Of a DNA stretch of 64,000 nt, positions 22,174 through 30,427 are shown piece after piece. Source of the DNA: Elusimicrobiota bacterium (GTDB taxonomy: Bacteria > Elusimicrobiota > Elusimicrobia > UBA1565 > UBA9628); contig JACRDQ010000044.1 of NCBI GenBank assembly GCA_016218545.1, positions 62,001 to 126,000 on the forward strand, given 5' to 3'. Numbering within the stretch: the first letter of the stretch is position 1; each line of letters opens with the position of its first letter. The notes beneath the pieces are model-generated. The model saw only the letters and a program-made list of their open reading frames with translations. It searched no databases and had not been told where the DNA came from. A program made the translations under genes and the position numbers.

Positions 22174-24462
22174 TCAGCGGGAGGACAGGCAGCGGGCCAG
22201 GGCCCGCGCTGCGCGGTCCGCTGCTCGGAACACGGCCGCGTCCTGGTCCTGGGCGGCCTTGACGTAAGGGTCGTAGAGATGGCCTGAAGATACGCAGAAC
22301 ACGACGGGCTTCTTGTGCCTCTCCATGAGGGTCTTGAGCCCCGTGATCAGGGGGGACTTCGTGAGATCCTCCTTGTGGCCCTCACCCTTGGCCAGGGTCT
22401 GCATGGCAGGGGTCAAGGGGACCGGGGAGAGGAGCAGGACATCCACCTCGTCGCTCGAGAGCGCTGCGTCTGCGAGCTTGACGAAGGCCGCGTCCGAGGC
22501 CATGGGCGTGACATCCAAGGGGTTGCGGACGTCGATGATGGCGTCGAGGCCGAACTCCTTCAAGGCGGCTGCAAGGCGCTCCTTGAGCGCCGGGCCGGGG
22601 GCCGCGGCCCTCAGGGGGCCCTTGGGGGTCACGGAGTCCGCCATACCCACGGCCTCGAACCCGGCGTTGGTGATGAAGAAGACCCTGTTGCCCTTGAGGG
22701 GCTCACGGGCAGCCAGGAGGGCCATGGCCGAGAGGTCGTCGAAATCGTCGAAGGTCTCGGCCACCAGGGCTCCGCAGGCCGAGAGCACGTCGCGGGCTAC
22801 CGCGAAATCGCCTGCCAAGGAGGCGGTGTGGCCTTTGGCGGCTCCGGCTCCGGCCGGGGTCCTGCCGCCCTTGTAGACCACCACGGACTTGCCCAGTTCC
22901 CTGGCGCGGCGCGCTGTCCTGGCCAGGGAGACCCCGTCGCCCGGCTTGAAGCCCTCGAGGTAGACCAGCACCACCTTGACCCCGGGGTCCTCCAGCACGG
23001 CCTCGGCATAGTCGGTCACGCTCACGTCCAGCTGGTTGCCCACGGAGACGCTGTAGAGGGGTCTCATCCAGGGCATGCGGTCCATGACGGAGATGGCGAA
23101 CGCGCCGGATTGGGATATGAAGGCCAGGGGGCCCGGAGTCTCGGACCTGTAGGGCGCGCTCTGCTTGTGGGTCGGGATGAAGAAGGTATCGATCCGGGCC
23201 GGCGCGGAGATGATGCCCAGGGAGTTTCCCCCGTTGATCCCGAAATCGGGGTTCACCCTTTTTGCCTCGGCCAGGGCCGCGGCCGCTTCGGCTTCCAGTT
23301 GCTCCGTGCCCGACTTCTCGCCGATCCCGGCCGAGATGAGGCAGAGGCTGTTGACCTTGCCTGAGGTCGCGGCTTCGCGGATGAGTTTGGGGACGTCCTT
23401 GGAGGGGATGGCCACCACCAACAGGTCCACCGCGATCGGGAAGGAGGCGCAGTCCTTGACGCACTTGATGCCGTCGATGCCGCCGCTGAAGTCCTTGAGC
23501 ACGAAGAGCCTTGCCTTGTCGAAACCTGAGGCGATGACGTTGCGCAGGATGACCCTGCCCATGTTCATCTTCTCGCTGACCCCGGCGATGGCCAGGCTCG
23601 AGGGCTTCAGCAGGGACCAGACCGCCTTCCTGGTCGGGGGCGTGCGCTTTGAGGGTCCGGCCGGCCGCAGGCGCAGCAGGCCGTCGAGCGCCACGAGGCC
23701 CCGGGAGGAGACAGCCAGGGGGTTCACCTCGAGCTCCTCGATGACCCAAGGCGAGCCGCTCTCGTCGCTGAAGGTCCGGAGGAGCTCGGCGAAAGCCTCG
23801 AGCCAGACCTGGAGCTCCCAGTCCTCCACGAGGCGCTTGGAGCCGCGCACCTTGCCTGAGGCGTAGCGCCAGGCCCAGGCGCGCTCGATGAAGGCTTTCC
23901 AGCCCCCGGTCTCCTTGAGCAGGGCGAGGCTGGCGATGGCCGGGACCGTGCCGGGCCTCAGGGCCGAGGAGGCCTCTTCCGCGTGCGTGCCGCCGATGCC
24001 CAAGGTGAGCACGGGGCCGAAGGCCTCGTCCTGCCTGCCGCCGATGATGAGCTCGTGGCCGAGCGAGAACACGGTGTGCTCCACGAACTCGCAGGCCATG
24101 ATCCCCTCCGCCTCGGGGAAGCGGGCAGCGAGATCGGCCAGGGCTTCCTTGACCGCGTGCTCCTCTCTTGAGACCACGGCCACGGCAGCGGACTCGGTCT
24201 TGTGCAGGGTCTTGGAAGAGGAGATCTTGAGCACGACCTTCTCGCCAGGGAACTCGCGGAGGATGTTGCCGGCCTCGCCGTCCAAGGCAGCCTTGGTCTT
24301 GGCCGTGATGACCCTGTGGACCGGGGTCTTGAGGCCGAGGCACTGGAGCGCCCGGTAGACTTCCGGCTCAGCGAGGGCGGAGCGGCCCTCGGCCGCGGCC
24401 CGTTCCAGAAGGGCGGAGACCTCCTTTAGGCAGCTCTTAGGATGGGTCTGGGTCGTGGCCAT
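22174..24462 (-). CDS. NDP-forming acyl-CoA synthetase (acetate-CoA ligase, ADP-forming type), beta-alpha fusion
   Basis: 762 residues from the ATG at 24462 (MATTQTHPKS). The enzyme family interconverts acyl-CoA + ADP + Pi with acid + CoA + ATP, usually for energy conservation from acetyl-CoA or related thioesters. The N-terminal ~260 residues are the ATP-grasp (beta) part (GEKVVLKISSS, GPVLTLGIGG, IEELEVNPLAV). The CoA-binding Rossmann part follows (LAIAGVSEKMNMGRVILRN), then the succinyl-CoA-ligase-like part with FISQSGAF and GHTASLAGD (about 544), which corresponds to the phosphohistidine motif SHTGSLAG. The usual fused order is alpha then beta; here it is reversed. Protein-acetyltransferase fusions of this family carry a GNAT domain, which is absent here. 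Confidence 0.85.
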   Translation of the reverse strand: MATTQTHPKSCLKEVSALLERAAAEGRSALAEPEVYRALQCLGLKTPVHRVITAKTKAALDGEAGNILREFPGEKVVLKISSSKTLHKTESAAVAVVSREEHAVKEALADLAARFPEAEGIMACEFVEHTVFSLGHELIIGGRQDEAFGPVLTLGIGGTHAEEASSALRPGTVPAIASLALLKETGGWKAFIERAWAWRYASGKVRGSKRLVEDWELQVWLEAFAELLRTFSDESGSPWVIEELEVNPLAVSSRGLVALDGLLRLRPAGPSKRTPPTRKAVWSLLKPSSLAIAGVSEKMNMGRVILRNVIASGFDKARLFVLKDFSGGIDGIKCVKDCASFPIAVDLLVVAIPSKDVPKLIREAATSGKVNSLCLISAGIGEKSGTEQLEAEAAAALAEAKRVNPDFGINGGNSLGIISAPARIDTFFIPTHKQSAPYRSETPGPLAFISQSGAFAISVMDRMPWMRPLYSVSVGNQLDVSVTDYAEAVLEDPGVKVVLVYLEGFKPGDGVSLARTARRARELGKSVVVYKGGRTPAGAGAAKGHTASLAGDFAVARDVLSACGALVAETFDDFDDLSAMALLAAREPLKGNRVFFITNAGFEAVGMADSVTPKGPLRAAAPGPALKERLAAALKEFGLDAIIDVRNPLDVTPMASDAAFVKLADAALSSDEVDVLLLSPVPLTPAMQTLAKGEGHKEDLTKSPLITGLKTLMERHKKPVVFCVSSGHLYDPYVKAAQDQDAAVFRAADRAARALARCLSSR

Positions 24463-24506
24463 GGCCCTATTCCAACACATTTTGCCGCTGCTTGTCCCGG
24501 GGAAGG

Positions 24507-24563
24507 GGGAAAAATCAAGCGGCCCGGCGGGGTTGGGTTGGGTGGTTGGGGAGCCGGGCCGCT
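24507..24563 (-). terminator. Rho-independent terminator with G-quadruplex motif in its loop
   Basis: AGCGGCCCGGC (24518-24528) pairs exactly with 24553-24563. On the minus strand the stem is followed by TTGATTTTTCCCCC, so it ends the transcript of the proline-rich gene at 24580. The 24-nt loop on the plus strand has four runs of three or four G (24529-24532, 24535-24537, 24540-24542, 24548-24551). Confidence 0.8.
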
Positions 24564-24579
24564 CGTGAATCGGTCAGTC

Positions 24580-25212
24580 TTACCAGGTCGTGTCTACGGG
24601 ATTGATCCCGATCTCGTTCTCCAGGTCCCACTCGGGGAGGGTGATGCGGCGCTCGGACCGGACCGTGTCCTCGGACCCTTCCTTCTGATCGTCGGCCGGG
24701 ACAGCAGGGGCCGCGGGCTTCTCGGAGTTGTCGAACATGGCCTTGAGGCCGGCACTGGCTGCCTCGAGCTTGTTGCCTGCGGTCTGAATCTTGATTTGGG
24801 TGAGCCTGGACTTGACCGTCACCGGAACCGGCACCGGGAGGGGGTCCTGCTCGGCGCCCATGGGCCGCGGGTACTGGGCCGGCCCCACGGAGCCTTTGAC
24901 GACCGTGGGCACGACCACCGGGATCACCTGGTCAGGCAGGACCGCCACGGTCGGGAGGACCGGGTTGGGGAGCTGGGAGGCCGGGACCGTGACCGGGGAG
25001 GGCAGGGTGGTCTTGAGCTCGACCCTGGGGGCCGAGACGGTCGGCAGGGCCGGGCCGGGCAGCTGGATGGCGGGCCTGTTGATGCTGGTGACGGGTATGG
25101 GAAAAGACGGCAGGCTGACCCGACCGACCCGGACACCGACAGAGATCCCCTCTCCGTGAGCCGGCGCCAGTGCGGCCAGAATCAAGCCTGCGAAAACCAG
25201 TTGCTTCTTCAT
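24580..25212 (-). CDS. Exported proline/valine-rich protein of unknown function
   Basis: 210 residues. Residues 1-20 form a signal peptide (MKKQLVFAGLILAALAPAHG). The middle (about 30-130) is low-complexity, rich in Pro, Val, Leu and Thr, with loosely repeated P-x-L-P-x-V pieces such as LPGPALPTVSAP and LPNPVLPTVAVLP, suggesting an extended or wall-spanning segment. The C-terminal third is charged (KLEAASAGLKAMFD and later PADDQKEGSEDTVRSERR). No catalytic motif or known domain is recognised. A TATCAT box lies 9 nt before the start, and a strong terminator follows, so it is probably monocistronic. Confidence 0.6.
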   Translation of the reverse strand: MKKQLVFAGLILAALAPAHGEGISVGVRVGRVSLPSFPIPVTSINRPAIQLPGPALPTVSAPRVELKTTLPSPVTVPASQLPNPVLPTVAVLPDQVIPVVVPTVVKGSVGPAQYPRPMGAEQDPLPVPVPVTVKSRLTQIKIQTAGNKLEAASAGLKAMFDNSEKPAAPAVPADDQKEGSEDTVRSERRITLPEWDLENEIGINPVDTTW

Positions 25213-25221
25213 GACCAGGAT

Positions 25222-25227
25222 ATGATA
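25222..25227 (-). promoter_or_regulatory. -10-like box of the proline-rich exported protein gene
   Basis: TATCAT on the minus strand ends 9 nt before the ATG at 25212; no Shine-Dalgarno sequence is seen. This spacing fits a leaderless transcript. Confidence 0.4.
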
Positions 25228-25258
25228 CCCCGGCCAGGGGGCCAGGCAGGAGGATGCT

Positions 25259-25327
25259 GGTCAACGATTGGTGTTGATTCCGCTCAGTGAGAACGGTCAA
25301 TGAACCCCGTTGACCATGGTCAACGGG
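25259..25327. promoter_or_regulatory. Cluster of four GGTCAAYG half-sites, two forming a perfect 22-bp palindrome
   Basis: GGTCAACG occurs at 25259-25266 and 25318-25325, GGTCAATG at 25295-25302, and the inverted CGTTGACC at 25308-25315. The last two facing sites form an exact 22-bp palindrome at 25306-25327 centred on 25316/25317. The cluster lies 32 to 115 bp upstream of the proline-rich gene and just past the dtd stop. It looks like a multi-site operator; as RNA the palindrome could also act as a hairpin 3' of dtd. Confidence 0.5.
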
Positions 25328-25337
25328 TCCTAGGACC
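25326..25337. repeat. 12-bp perfect palindrome abutting the dtd stop codon
   Basis: GGTCCTAGGACC is self-complementary and directly adjoins the 22-bp palindrome. The dtd stop codon (TAG, minus strand) occupies 25339-25337. Together the two palindromes could fold into adjacent hairpins at the end of the dtd mRNA. Confidence 0.4.
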
Positions 25338-25786
25338 TAGCCGCCAGGCGGCCATTCGGCCCATATGGTGACCGGCCCGTCATTGACCGATTCTATGAGC
25401 ATGTGGGCCCCGAATTCCCCAGCCTTGACCTTCAAGCCGGAGGAGCAAACCAGACTGGTGAATTCCTCGTAGAGCTTCTTGGCAGGTTCAGGAGGGGCTG
25501 CCGAGGAGAAATCAGGTCTTCTGCCTGACCAGGGGTCGCCGTAGATGGTGAATTGGGAGATGATGAGGATGTCTGCATTGACATCCATGGCTGATTTATC
25601 GAATTTGCTTTCAGAATCAGGGAAGATTCGGAGATTCAGTATCTTATCGCATAGCCGGGCAGCCCGCGTGGAATCGTCCTTTTCACCGATTCCCAGGTAG
25701 ATGAGGAGGCCTCTTGAGATGGCTCTGCGTTCACCATCAGGCATGGTGACGCTCGCGCTATTGACCCGTTGGATCACTGCTCTCAT
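25337..25786 (-). CDS. dtd: D-aminoacyl-tRNA deacylase
   Basis: 149 residues, the full length of the DTD family. It hydrolyses D-aminoacyl (and glycyl mis-charged) tRNA in the cytoplasm. The N-terminus MRAVIQRVNSASV is diagnostic, the SQFTIYGD segment carries the SQxT motif of the active site, and the C-terminal NDGPVTIW carries the cross-subunit GPxT motif. It is divergent from thpR across a 45-bp gap that contains a 14-bp palindrome. Codon use here is slightly less GC-rich than in neighbouring genes. Confidence 0.95.
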   Translation of the reverse strand: MRAVIQRVNSASVTMPDGERRAISRGLLIYLGIGEKDDSTRAARLCDKILNLRIFPDSESKFDKSAMDVNADILIISQFTIYGDPWSGRRPDFSSAAPPEPAKKLYEEFTSLVCSSGLKVKAGEFGAHMLIESVNDGPVTIWAEWPPGG

Positions 25787-25795
25787 TTTCTTTAT

Positions 25796-25809
25796 TAAGG
25801 ATATCCTTA
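25796..25809. promoter_or_regulatory. 14-bp perfect palindrome between dtd and thpR
   Basis: TAAGGATATCCTTA lies in an AT-rich stretch 10 bp from the dtd start and 22 bp from the thpR start. Its position within a very short divergent promoter makes it a candidate operator controlling both genes. Confidence 0.4.
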
Positions 25810-25831
25810 TTTTTTGTTAGCATCAAGGCAT

Positions 25832-26395
25832 ATGAGGCTGTTCATCGCGGTTCCAGTGGACCCCATCCGCAAAAGGGTGGGACAAGTCGTGGATGCCCTG
25901 GCGTCAAAGAGCTTTGATATCAAATGGGTCCGGCCCGAGAACCTGCATTTCACCCTGAGGTTCCTGGGCGAGCTGCCCCAATCCAAGGTCGAGGCGATCG
26001 GCAAGGCCATGGATGAGGCCTGCCGATGTCCGGGGTTCGGGCTGCGCTTCGGCGGCATCAGCGCTTTTCCGAACCTTGCCATGCCCAGGGTCGTCTGGAT
26101 CGGGCTGAAGGAGGGCGAGCCGGCCATGTCCAGGCTCGCAGAGTCCCTGGACAACAGTCTCAAGCGCTATGGGGTCCCCATCGCGGAGGAGAGTCTTGGG
26201 TTCAAGGCTCACCTGACCATCGGCCGGGTGCGGAGCTTCAAGGGCAGCGCCAAGTTCGCTGACAAGGCTTCCCTCTGGACTCCGGAGAAGCTGGCTCTTC
26301 CCGATGTGCCCGTGGACCGTCTGGTGCTCTACGAGAGCCGCTTCGGCCCTGCCGGGCCGACCTACGAGGTGCTCAAAGAGTCCCCGCTGGCCTGA
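25832..26395 (+). CDS. thpR: RNA 2',3'-cyclic phosphodiesterase
   Basis: 187 residues from the ATG at 25832 (MRLFIAVPVD); a TTG further upstream in frame is unlikely. This is the 2H phosphoesterase LigT/ThpR family, which opens 2',3'-cyclic phosphates on RNA and can ligate tRNA halves in vitro. The two catalytic H-x-T-x motifs are HFTL (about residues 39-42) and HLTI (about 127-130), and the ENLHFTLRFLGE context is typical. It is divergent from dtd; both genes act on RNA ends or tRNA. AAGG precedes the start by 3 nt. Confidence 0.93.
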   Translation: MRLFIAVPVDPIRKRVGQVVDALASKSFDIKWVRPENLHFTLRFLGELPQSKVEAIGKAMDEACRCPGFGLRFGGISAFPNLAMPRVVWIGLKEGEPAMSRLAESLDNSLKRYGVPIAEESLGFKAHLTIGRVRSFKGSAKFADKASLWTPEKLALPDVPVDRLVLYESRFGPAGPTYEVLKESPLA

Positions 26396-26408
26396 CCCGC
26401 GGAGTTCT

Positions 26409-26440
26409 GCAACACTGCTGGTGTCAGACACCGTTGTTGC
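26409..26440. repeat. REP-like hairpin between convergent genes
   Basis: An inner GGTGTC-A-GACACC (26420-26432) is enclosed by GCAACA (26409-26414) and TGTTGC (26435-26440), giving an imperfect stem-loop with an internal bulge. It lies between convergent stops and could be a bidirectional terminator or a dispersed palindromic repeat. Confidence 0.45.
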
Positions 26441-26477
26441 ATTACTCGGCGTGGGCGCCGGTGAACGACGGGAGCCA

Positions 26478-27932
26478 TCAATGGGTGAGGGAGCGGAGGA
26501 GGCCGGCGAACTCCGGGTCTTCCTTCGGATCGAGCATGGCTGCCTGGGCCCAGACATCGGCCTCGCGTTCGATGTTCCTGTAGGTGCAGAAGGCTGCGAT
26601 CCTTGACTTGGCCGAACATTCGGGCTTGGTCAGGACCTCCTGCATGAAGCTCTTGAGTTTTCCCTTGGTCTCTGCCTCGCGGCTGTGGAGTTCGAAGAGG
26701 TAGTCCATCACCGGAGCCAGGGGGGCCCAGGAGGCATTGACGCCCTTCTTAAGGCATGCTGAGAGCCCCTTGAAGAGCCAATCAGGGGTCTGGTGTTCCT
26801 CCTCCATGGGGACGTTCCTGAGAAGGGCCAGGAGCGAGAGCGCGGCTTCCGCGCCCAATTGGAACGCGACAGCCGCGCTCGCGGAGCGCACCTCGACGCG
26901 CTGGTCCGAGGAGGAAAGTCGAAGCAAGCTCTCCCCGAGTTCCTGCCAGGCTGTCCTGCGGCTGAAGAAGGGGGCCAGGAACACGGCGGAGAGCTGTTGC
27001 GGCGAAGCGTCGGTCCCCTTGAGGCTGTCGAGGAGCTGGCCGGGGGTCAGCCGCAGGCTGAGGCGGCCGGCCTTGGCAGGGTCTGGGACCTTCTGCTCGA
27101 AGTTGACGAGTTCGCCGGGGTCCGGGATGGTGCCCAGGAGGAGGATCCCTTTCTCCTGCAAGGAGGCGATGGCCTCCGGCCTGATGCTGGAGAGGTTGCT
27201 GAGCACGTATTCCCTCAGCTCCGGCTTGGCAGGCCCCTTTTCCACGGCGGCGACCAGGGCGTCGGCTGCGCGCAGGCGCTGCTTGCCGAAGACCTTGTCC
27301 GCCACCGGATTGGGATGACGGCTGCTTGCGGAGAAGCGCGCTCCGCAGACGATGGCCTCATAGGCCCGCACGCGCGTCGCCGGGCTCAAGCCGGAGTCTT
27401 CGACAGCGTCGGCCAGGAGTTCTGCCACCTCCTCGGCCGCGCGCTCGTAGCGGGGATCGTCCTTGAAGAGAAGGTGGAACTGGTGCACGGCCGCCGCCGA
27501 GAGGTCCGCCCTCCTGGGATTGACGAGGCAGGCGCCGAGCACGCCCAGGATGGCCACCATGTCCGGTGGTCTGAGGCTGATGAGCTCGAAGTAGGCGCCG
27601 AAGGCGCAGGCTGCCAGGTCGAAGACCTGGGGGACGCCGCCGACAACGGCCTGGGCCGTGCGCAGGTCCGAGACCAGGCGGAGCAGGGCTTTCTGAAGCT
27701 TGGGAACCAGGGCGGGCTTGCTCCGAGCGCTGCGCACCGAGAGGAACACGGCCGCGAACGCAAGGGGGGCTTCCTTGGCTGACTCCAGGGCCGCGAGCAC
27801 GGCCTCGGGTTCGAGCGCGGCAGCGGCCTCGTCGAGCCTGGCTTCGACGGGCTGGATCCCGCGGGGATTGCCGTGCTCGTCTTCGACCAGGGCGAAGAGG
27901 TCCGAGAGCCCCGGGAGGTCGGAGTCATCCAT
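26478..27932 (-). CDS. Large all-helical protein of unknown function
   Basis: 484 residues, no signal peptide and no membrane segment. The sequence is almost wholly amphipathic helix with irregular HEAT/ARM-like character (AVLAALESAKEAPLAFAAVFLS, RVRAYEAIVCGAR, ASAAVAFQLGAEAALSLLALL), so an alpha-solenoid scaffold is likely. No catalytic or metal-binding motif is recognised. The start is taken at the ATG 9 nt after a TATAAT box. It follows the prc gene on the same strand but has its own promoter-like element. I do not recognise the family. Confidence 0.65.
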   Translation of the reverse strand: MDDSDLPGLSDLFALVEDEHGNPRGIQPVEARLDEAAAALEPEAVLAALESAKEAPLAFAAVFLSVRSARSKPALVPKLQKALLRLVSDLRTAQAVVGGVPQVFDLAACAFGAYFELISLRPPDMVAILGVLGACLVNPRRADLSAAAVHQFHLLFKDDPRYERAAEEVAELLADAVEDSGLSPATRVRAYEAIVCGARFSASSRHPNPVADKVFGKQRLRAADALVAAVEKGPAKPELREYVLSNLSSIRPEAIASLQEKGILLLGTIPDPGELVNFEQKVPDPAKAGRLSLRLTPGQLLDSLKGTDASPQQLSAVFLAPFFSRRTAWQELGESLLRLSSSDQRVEVRSASAAVAFQLGAEAALSLLALLRNVPMEEEHQTPDWLFKGLSACLKKGVNASWAPLAPVMDYLFELHSREAETKGKLKSFMQEVLTKPECSAKSRIAAFCTYRNIEREADVWAQAAMLDPKEDPEFAGLLRSLTH

Positions 27933-27941
27933 GTCTCGGAC

Positions 27942-27947
27942 ATTATA
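27942..27947 (-). promoter_or_regulatory. -10 box of the helical protein gene
   Basis: A perfect TATAAT on the minus strand ends 9 nt before the ATG at 27932, with no Shine-Dalgarno sequence in between. A leaderless transcript is expected. Confidence 0.55.
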
Positions 27948-27988
27948 CTTGTCCTGGCCTTGGCGCGACAGGCGGGGAGGGGGATGGG

Positions 27989-30292
27989 CTACGGCAGGGC
28001 TAACTTGGAGCGAACGCCGCCGGCCACGGCCTTGTCCTCGGGGTTCGCCGCGATGAGGTCGCCGAGGATGGCCAGGGTCTCATCCAGGACGAAATCCGGG
28101 GCCGCGGCCTTCTCGTAGTCCGCGCCCTCGCCGTCGCCCTCCTTGGCCGGAGCCGCGGCCTTGGCGGTCTCGGTGCTCTTCTCCACGGGCTTGGGCGGGA
28201 TGCCGTCGAGGACATCGAGGGTGATCTCCTTGAACTCCGGGGCGGGCTCCTTGGCCGCGGCGCGGGCCTTCTTGCGCTTCAGCGTCCGGGCGGCGTCGGT
28301 TTCCTTCTCGGCGAGGCGCTCGCGCTCGTTGAGCGAGACGGACTTGTCGTCTTTCTGTTTCTTGTAGCGCGCGATGTCTTCGCGCAGCCAGGCGAACTCC
28401 CGGGAGGACAGGAGCCTGCTCTTGGAGGCTTTCTTGAGCCCGTGGAGCGCGGAGGTCACGTGGTCGGTCCGGGCGAACTCGGAAGGCTTGACGGTGTCGA
28501 AGGGCAGGGCGTTCTTGAGCGAGCTCTCGGTGATATCCATGTGGTCGGCCGGAGCGGGCAGGTGGATGTCCGGGATGACCCCCCGGTTCTGGGTGGATTC
28601 GCCCGAGATGCGGTAGAACTTCTGGATGGTGAGCTTGAGGGCCCCGCTCTTGCCCGAGCGGAAGAAGGGAGGCATGTACTCCTCAAGGTCGATCATGGAC
28701 TGGACCGTGCCCTTACCGAAGGTGCTCTTCTCGCCCACGATGACGGCGCGCCGGTAGTCCTGCAGGGCGCCGGCCAGGATCTCCGAGGCGGACGCGCTCG
28801 CCCGGCTGGTGAGCACGATGAGAGGGCCGCCGTAGAGGACCTCGCCGTCGTTGTCCTTGAGCGCGGTGACGCCGCCGGCGGAGTCCCGCACCTCGACGAC
28901 CGGGCCGTCCTTGATGAACAGGCCGGTCAGGCTGATGGCCTCGGTGAGCGAGCCTCCCCCGTTCCTGCGCAGGTCGAGCACGATGCCTTCGACGCCCTGC
29001 TTCTTGAGCTCCGCGATGAGGCGGGCCACGTCGCGGGTGGTGCTCTTGGCGTCGCCGCCGCCCTTCATGTCGGCGTAGAAGGAGGGCAGGTCGATGACCC
29101 CGAGCTTGGCCTTGCGCCCGGCGGCGCGCTTGCCGTCCTTGCCCACGGGGAGTTCGATGGTCTTGGCCTTGGCCTCCTGGTCCTTGAGCTTGATCTCGTC
29201 GCGCACGAGGGTCACCAGGACGCGCGTGCCGGGGTCCACCGCGTCGTTGGGGATGGCCCGCAGCCGCACGGTCGAGCCCTTGGGCCCGCGGATCATGGAC
29301 ACGACCTTGTCGAGCTTCATGCCGACCACGTCGATGAAGGGCTCGTCGCCCTGGGCCACGGCCTCGATCTTGTCGTTGGGCTTGAGGCGCTTGTCGGTCT
29401 CGGCGGGCCCGCCTGTCACCAGGGAGACGATCTTGGCGTAGCCGTCCTCGGAGCGCAGCACCGCGCCGATGCCGGTCAGGGAGAGCCGCATGTTGATGTC
29501 GAAGGTCTCCTTGGACGGGGGGCCGAGGTATTCGGAGTGCGGGTCGAAGACCTGGGCCAGGGAGGAGAGATAGAGCTGGAGCACGTCCGTGGCGTCGAAC
29601 TCCTTGTAGCTGCGCACGACGCGCTCGTAGCGCAGGTCCACGTTCTTGACGGCCTCGGTGGAGACGGTCTTGTTGAGCTTCTCCTGGAGGAGCTCGCTCT
29701 TGACCCGCAGGCGCCAGAGCTCGGCGTTGTCGGCGGGGGTGGCCGGCCAGGGGGCCTCGTGTCGGTCGAGGACGAGCTTCTCCTTCAGGGTGAAATCATG
29801 GGGCTGGCTGGTCAGTTTCTTGACCAAGGCCGCCTTCTCTTCGAGCCGCTCGAGATACTTGTTGAAGATGTCGAAGGCGGGCTGGACGTCCCGGGCCGAG
29901 AGCCGGTCGTCGAGGCTGGTGGCATAGAGGGTCTCGAAGGTGTCCACGTCCTCCCTCTCGAAGATCATGTGCTGATAGTCGAGGTTGTCGAGGAACATCC
30001 GGAGGGTCCTCGTGGAGATGGCGTCGTTGAGCAGGGGGTGGCTGCGGCCGTGGAAGGAGAGGGCCTCGTTGAGGACGCGGCCGTCATGGCTGCCGCGCTC
30101 CTCAGGGGACATGGTGTCGAGCACGACGCGGCGGTTGTAGTGCCTGGCTTCGAGGAAGCGCGCGGTCAGCTCGGCGACGAAGCCCGAGGACGGCTCCGGG
30201 GCGGCCGTGGTCGCGGCATGGACCGGGCACAGGAAGAGTAGGGTCGCGAGAAAGAACGCTGGGCGCAGGAAGCGCCGTGCGGTGGAGGACAT
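27989..30292 (-). CDS. prc: Tail-specific (C-terminal processing) protease, Prc/Tsp family
   Basis: 767 residues from ATG 30292 (an ATG two codons upstream is possible). A signal peptide (FFLATLLFLCPVHA) sends it to the periplasm, where Prc degrades proteins from nonpolar C-termini and trims envelope proteins. Layout follows E. coli Tsp: helical N-terminal domain (about 25-230), PDZ domain (SLTGIGAVLRSEDGYAKIVSL, about 240-330), S41 peptidase domain (about 370-560) with GIVLDLRRNGGGSL, the catalytic serine in TSRASASASEIL (about 500) and the lysine 25 residues later in FGKGTVQ, and a C-terminal DUF3340-like region. The Lys/Ala-rich tail after about 670 is longer than usual and low in complexity. 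Confidence 0.93.
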   Translation of the reverse strand: MSSTARRFLRPAFFLATLLFLCPVHAATTAAPEPSSGFVAELTARFLEARHYNRRVVLDTMSPEERGSHDGRVLNEALSFHGRSHPLLNDAISTRTLRMFLDNLDYQHMIFEREDVDTFETLYATSLDDRLSARDVQPAFDIFNKYLERLEEKAALVKKLTSQPHDFTLKEKLVLDRHEAPWPATPADNAELWRLRVKSELLQEKLNKTVSTEAVKNVDLRYERVVRSYKEFDATDVLQLYLSSLAQVFDPHSEYLGPPSKETFDINMRLSLTGIGAVLRSEDGYAKIVSLVTGGPAETDKRLKPNDKIEAVAQGDEPFIDVVGMKLDKVVSMIRGPKGSTVRLRAIPNDAVDPGTRVLVTLVRDEIKLKDQEAKAKTIELPVGKDGKRAAGRKAKLGVIDLPSFYADMKGGGDAKSTTRDVARLIAELKKQGVEGIVLDLRRNGGGSLTEAISLTGLFIKDGPVVEVRDSAGGVTALKDNDGEVLYGGPLIVLTSRASASASEILAGALQDYRRAVIVGEKSTFGKGTVQSMIDLEEYMPPFFRSGKSGALKLTIQKFYRISGESTQNRGVIPDIHLPAPADHMDITESSLKNALPFDTVKPSEFARTDHVTSALHGLKKASKSRLLSSREFAWLREDIARYKKQKDDKSVSLNERERLAEKETDAARTLKRKKARAAAKEPAPEFKEITLDVLDGIPPKPVEKSTETAKAAAPAKEGDGEGADYEKAAAPDFVLDETLAILGDLIAANPEDKAVAGGVRSKLALP

Positions 30293-30301
30293 GGTCATTT
30301 A

Positions 30302-30307
30302 GTATTA
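30302..30307 (-). promoter_or_regulatory. -10-like box of prc
   Basis: TAATAC on the minus strand ends 9 nt before ATG 30292 and 3 nt before the alternative ATG 30298. The spacing supports the second ATG as a leaderless start. Confidence 0.35.
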
Positions 30308-30427
30308 GTGTTTTTTTCCCTGAATGCAAGGCCTTGACACTCGGTCAGGCCCCTGTTACCCTTAGATGCCGGCTGACAACGTTCGGTTCCAGGAATCGGG
30401 ACGAGCAGCGGGTTCTTGTTGATTTTA

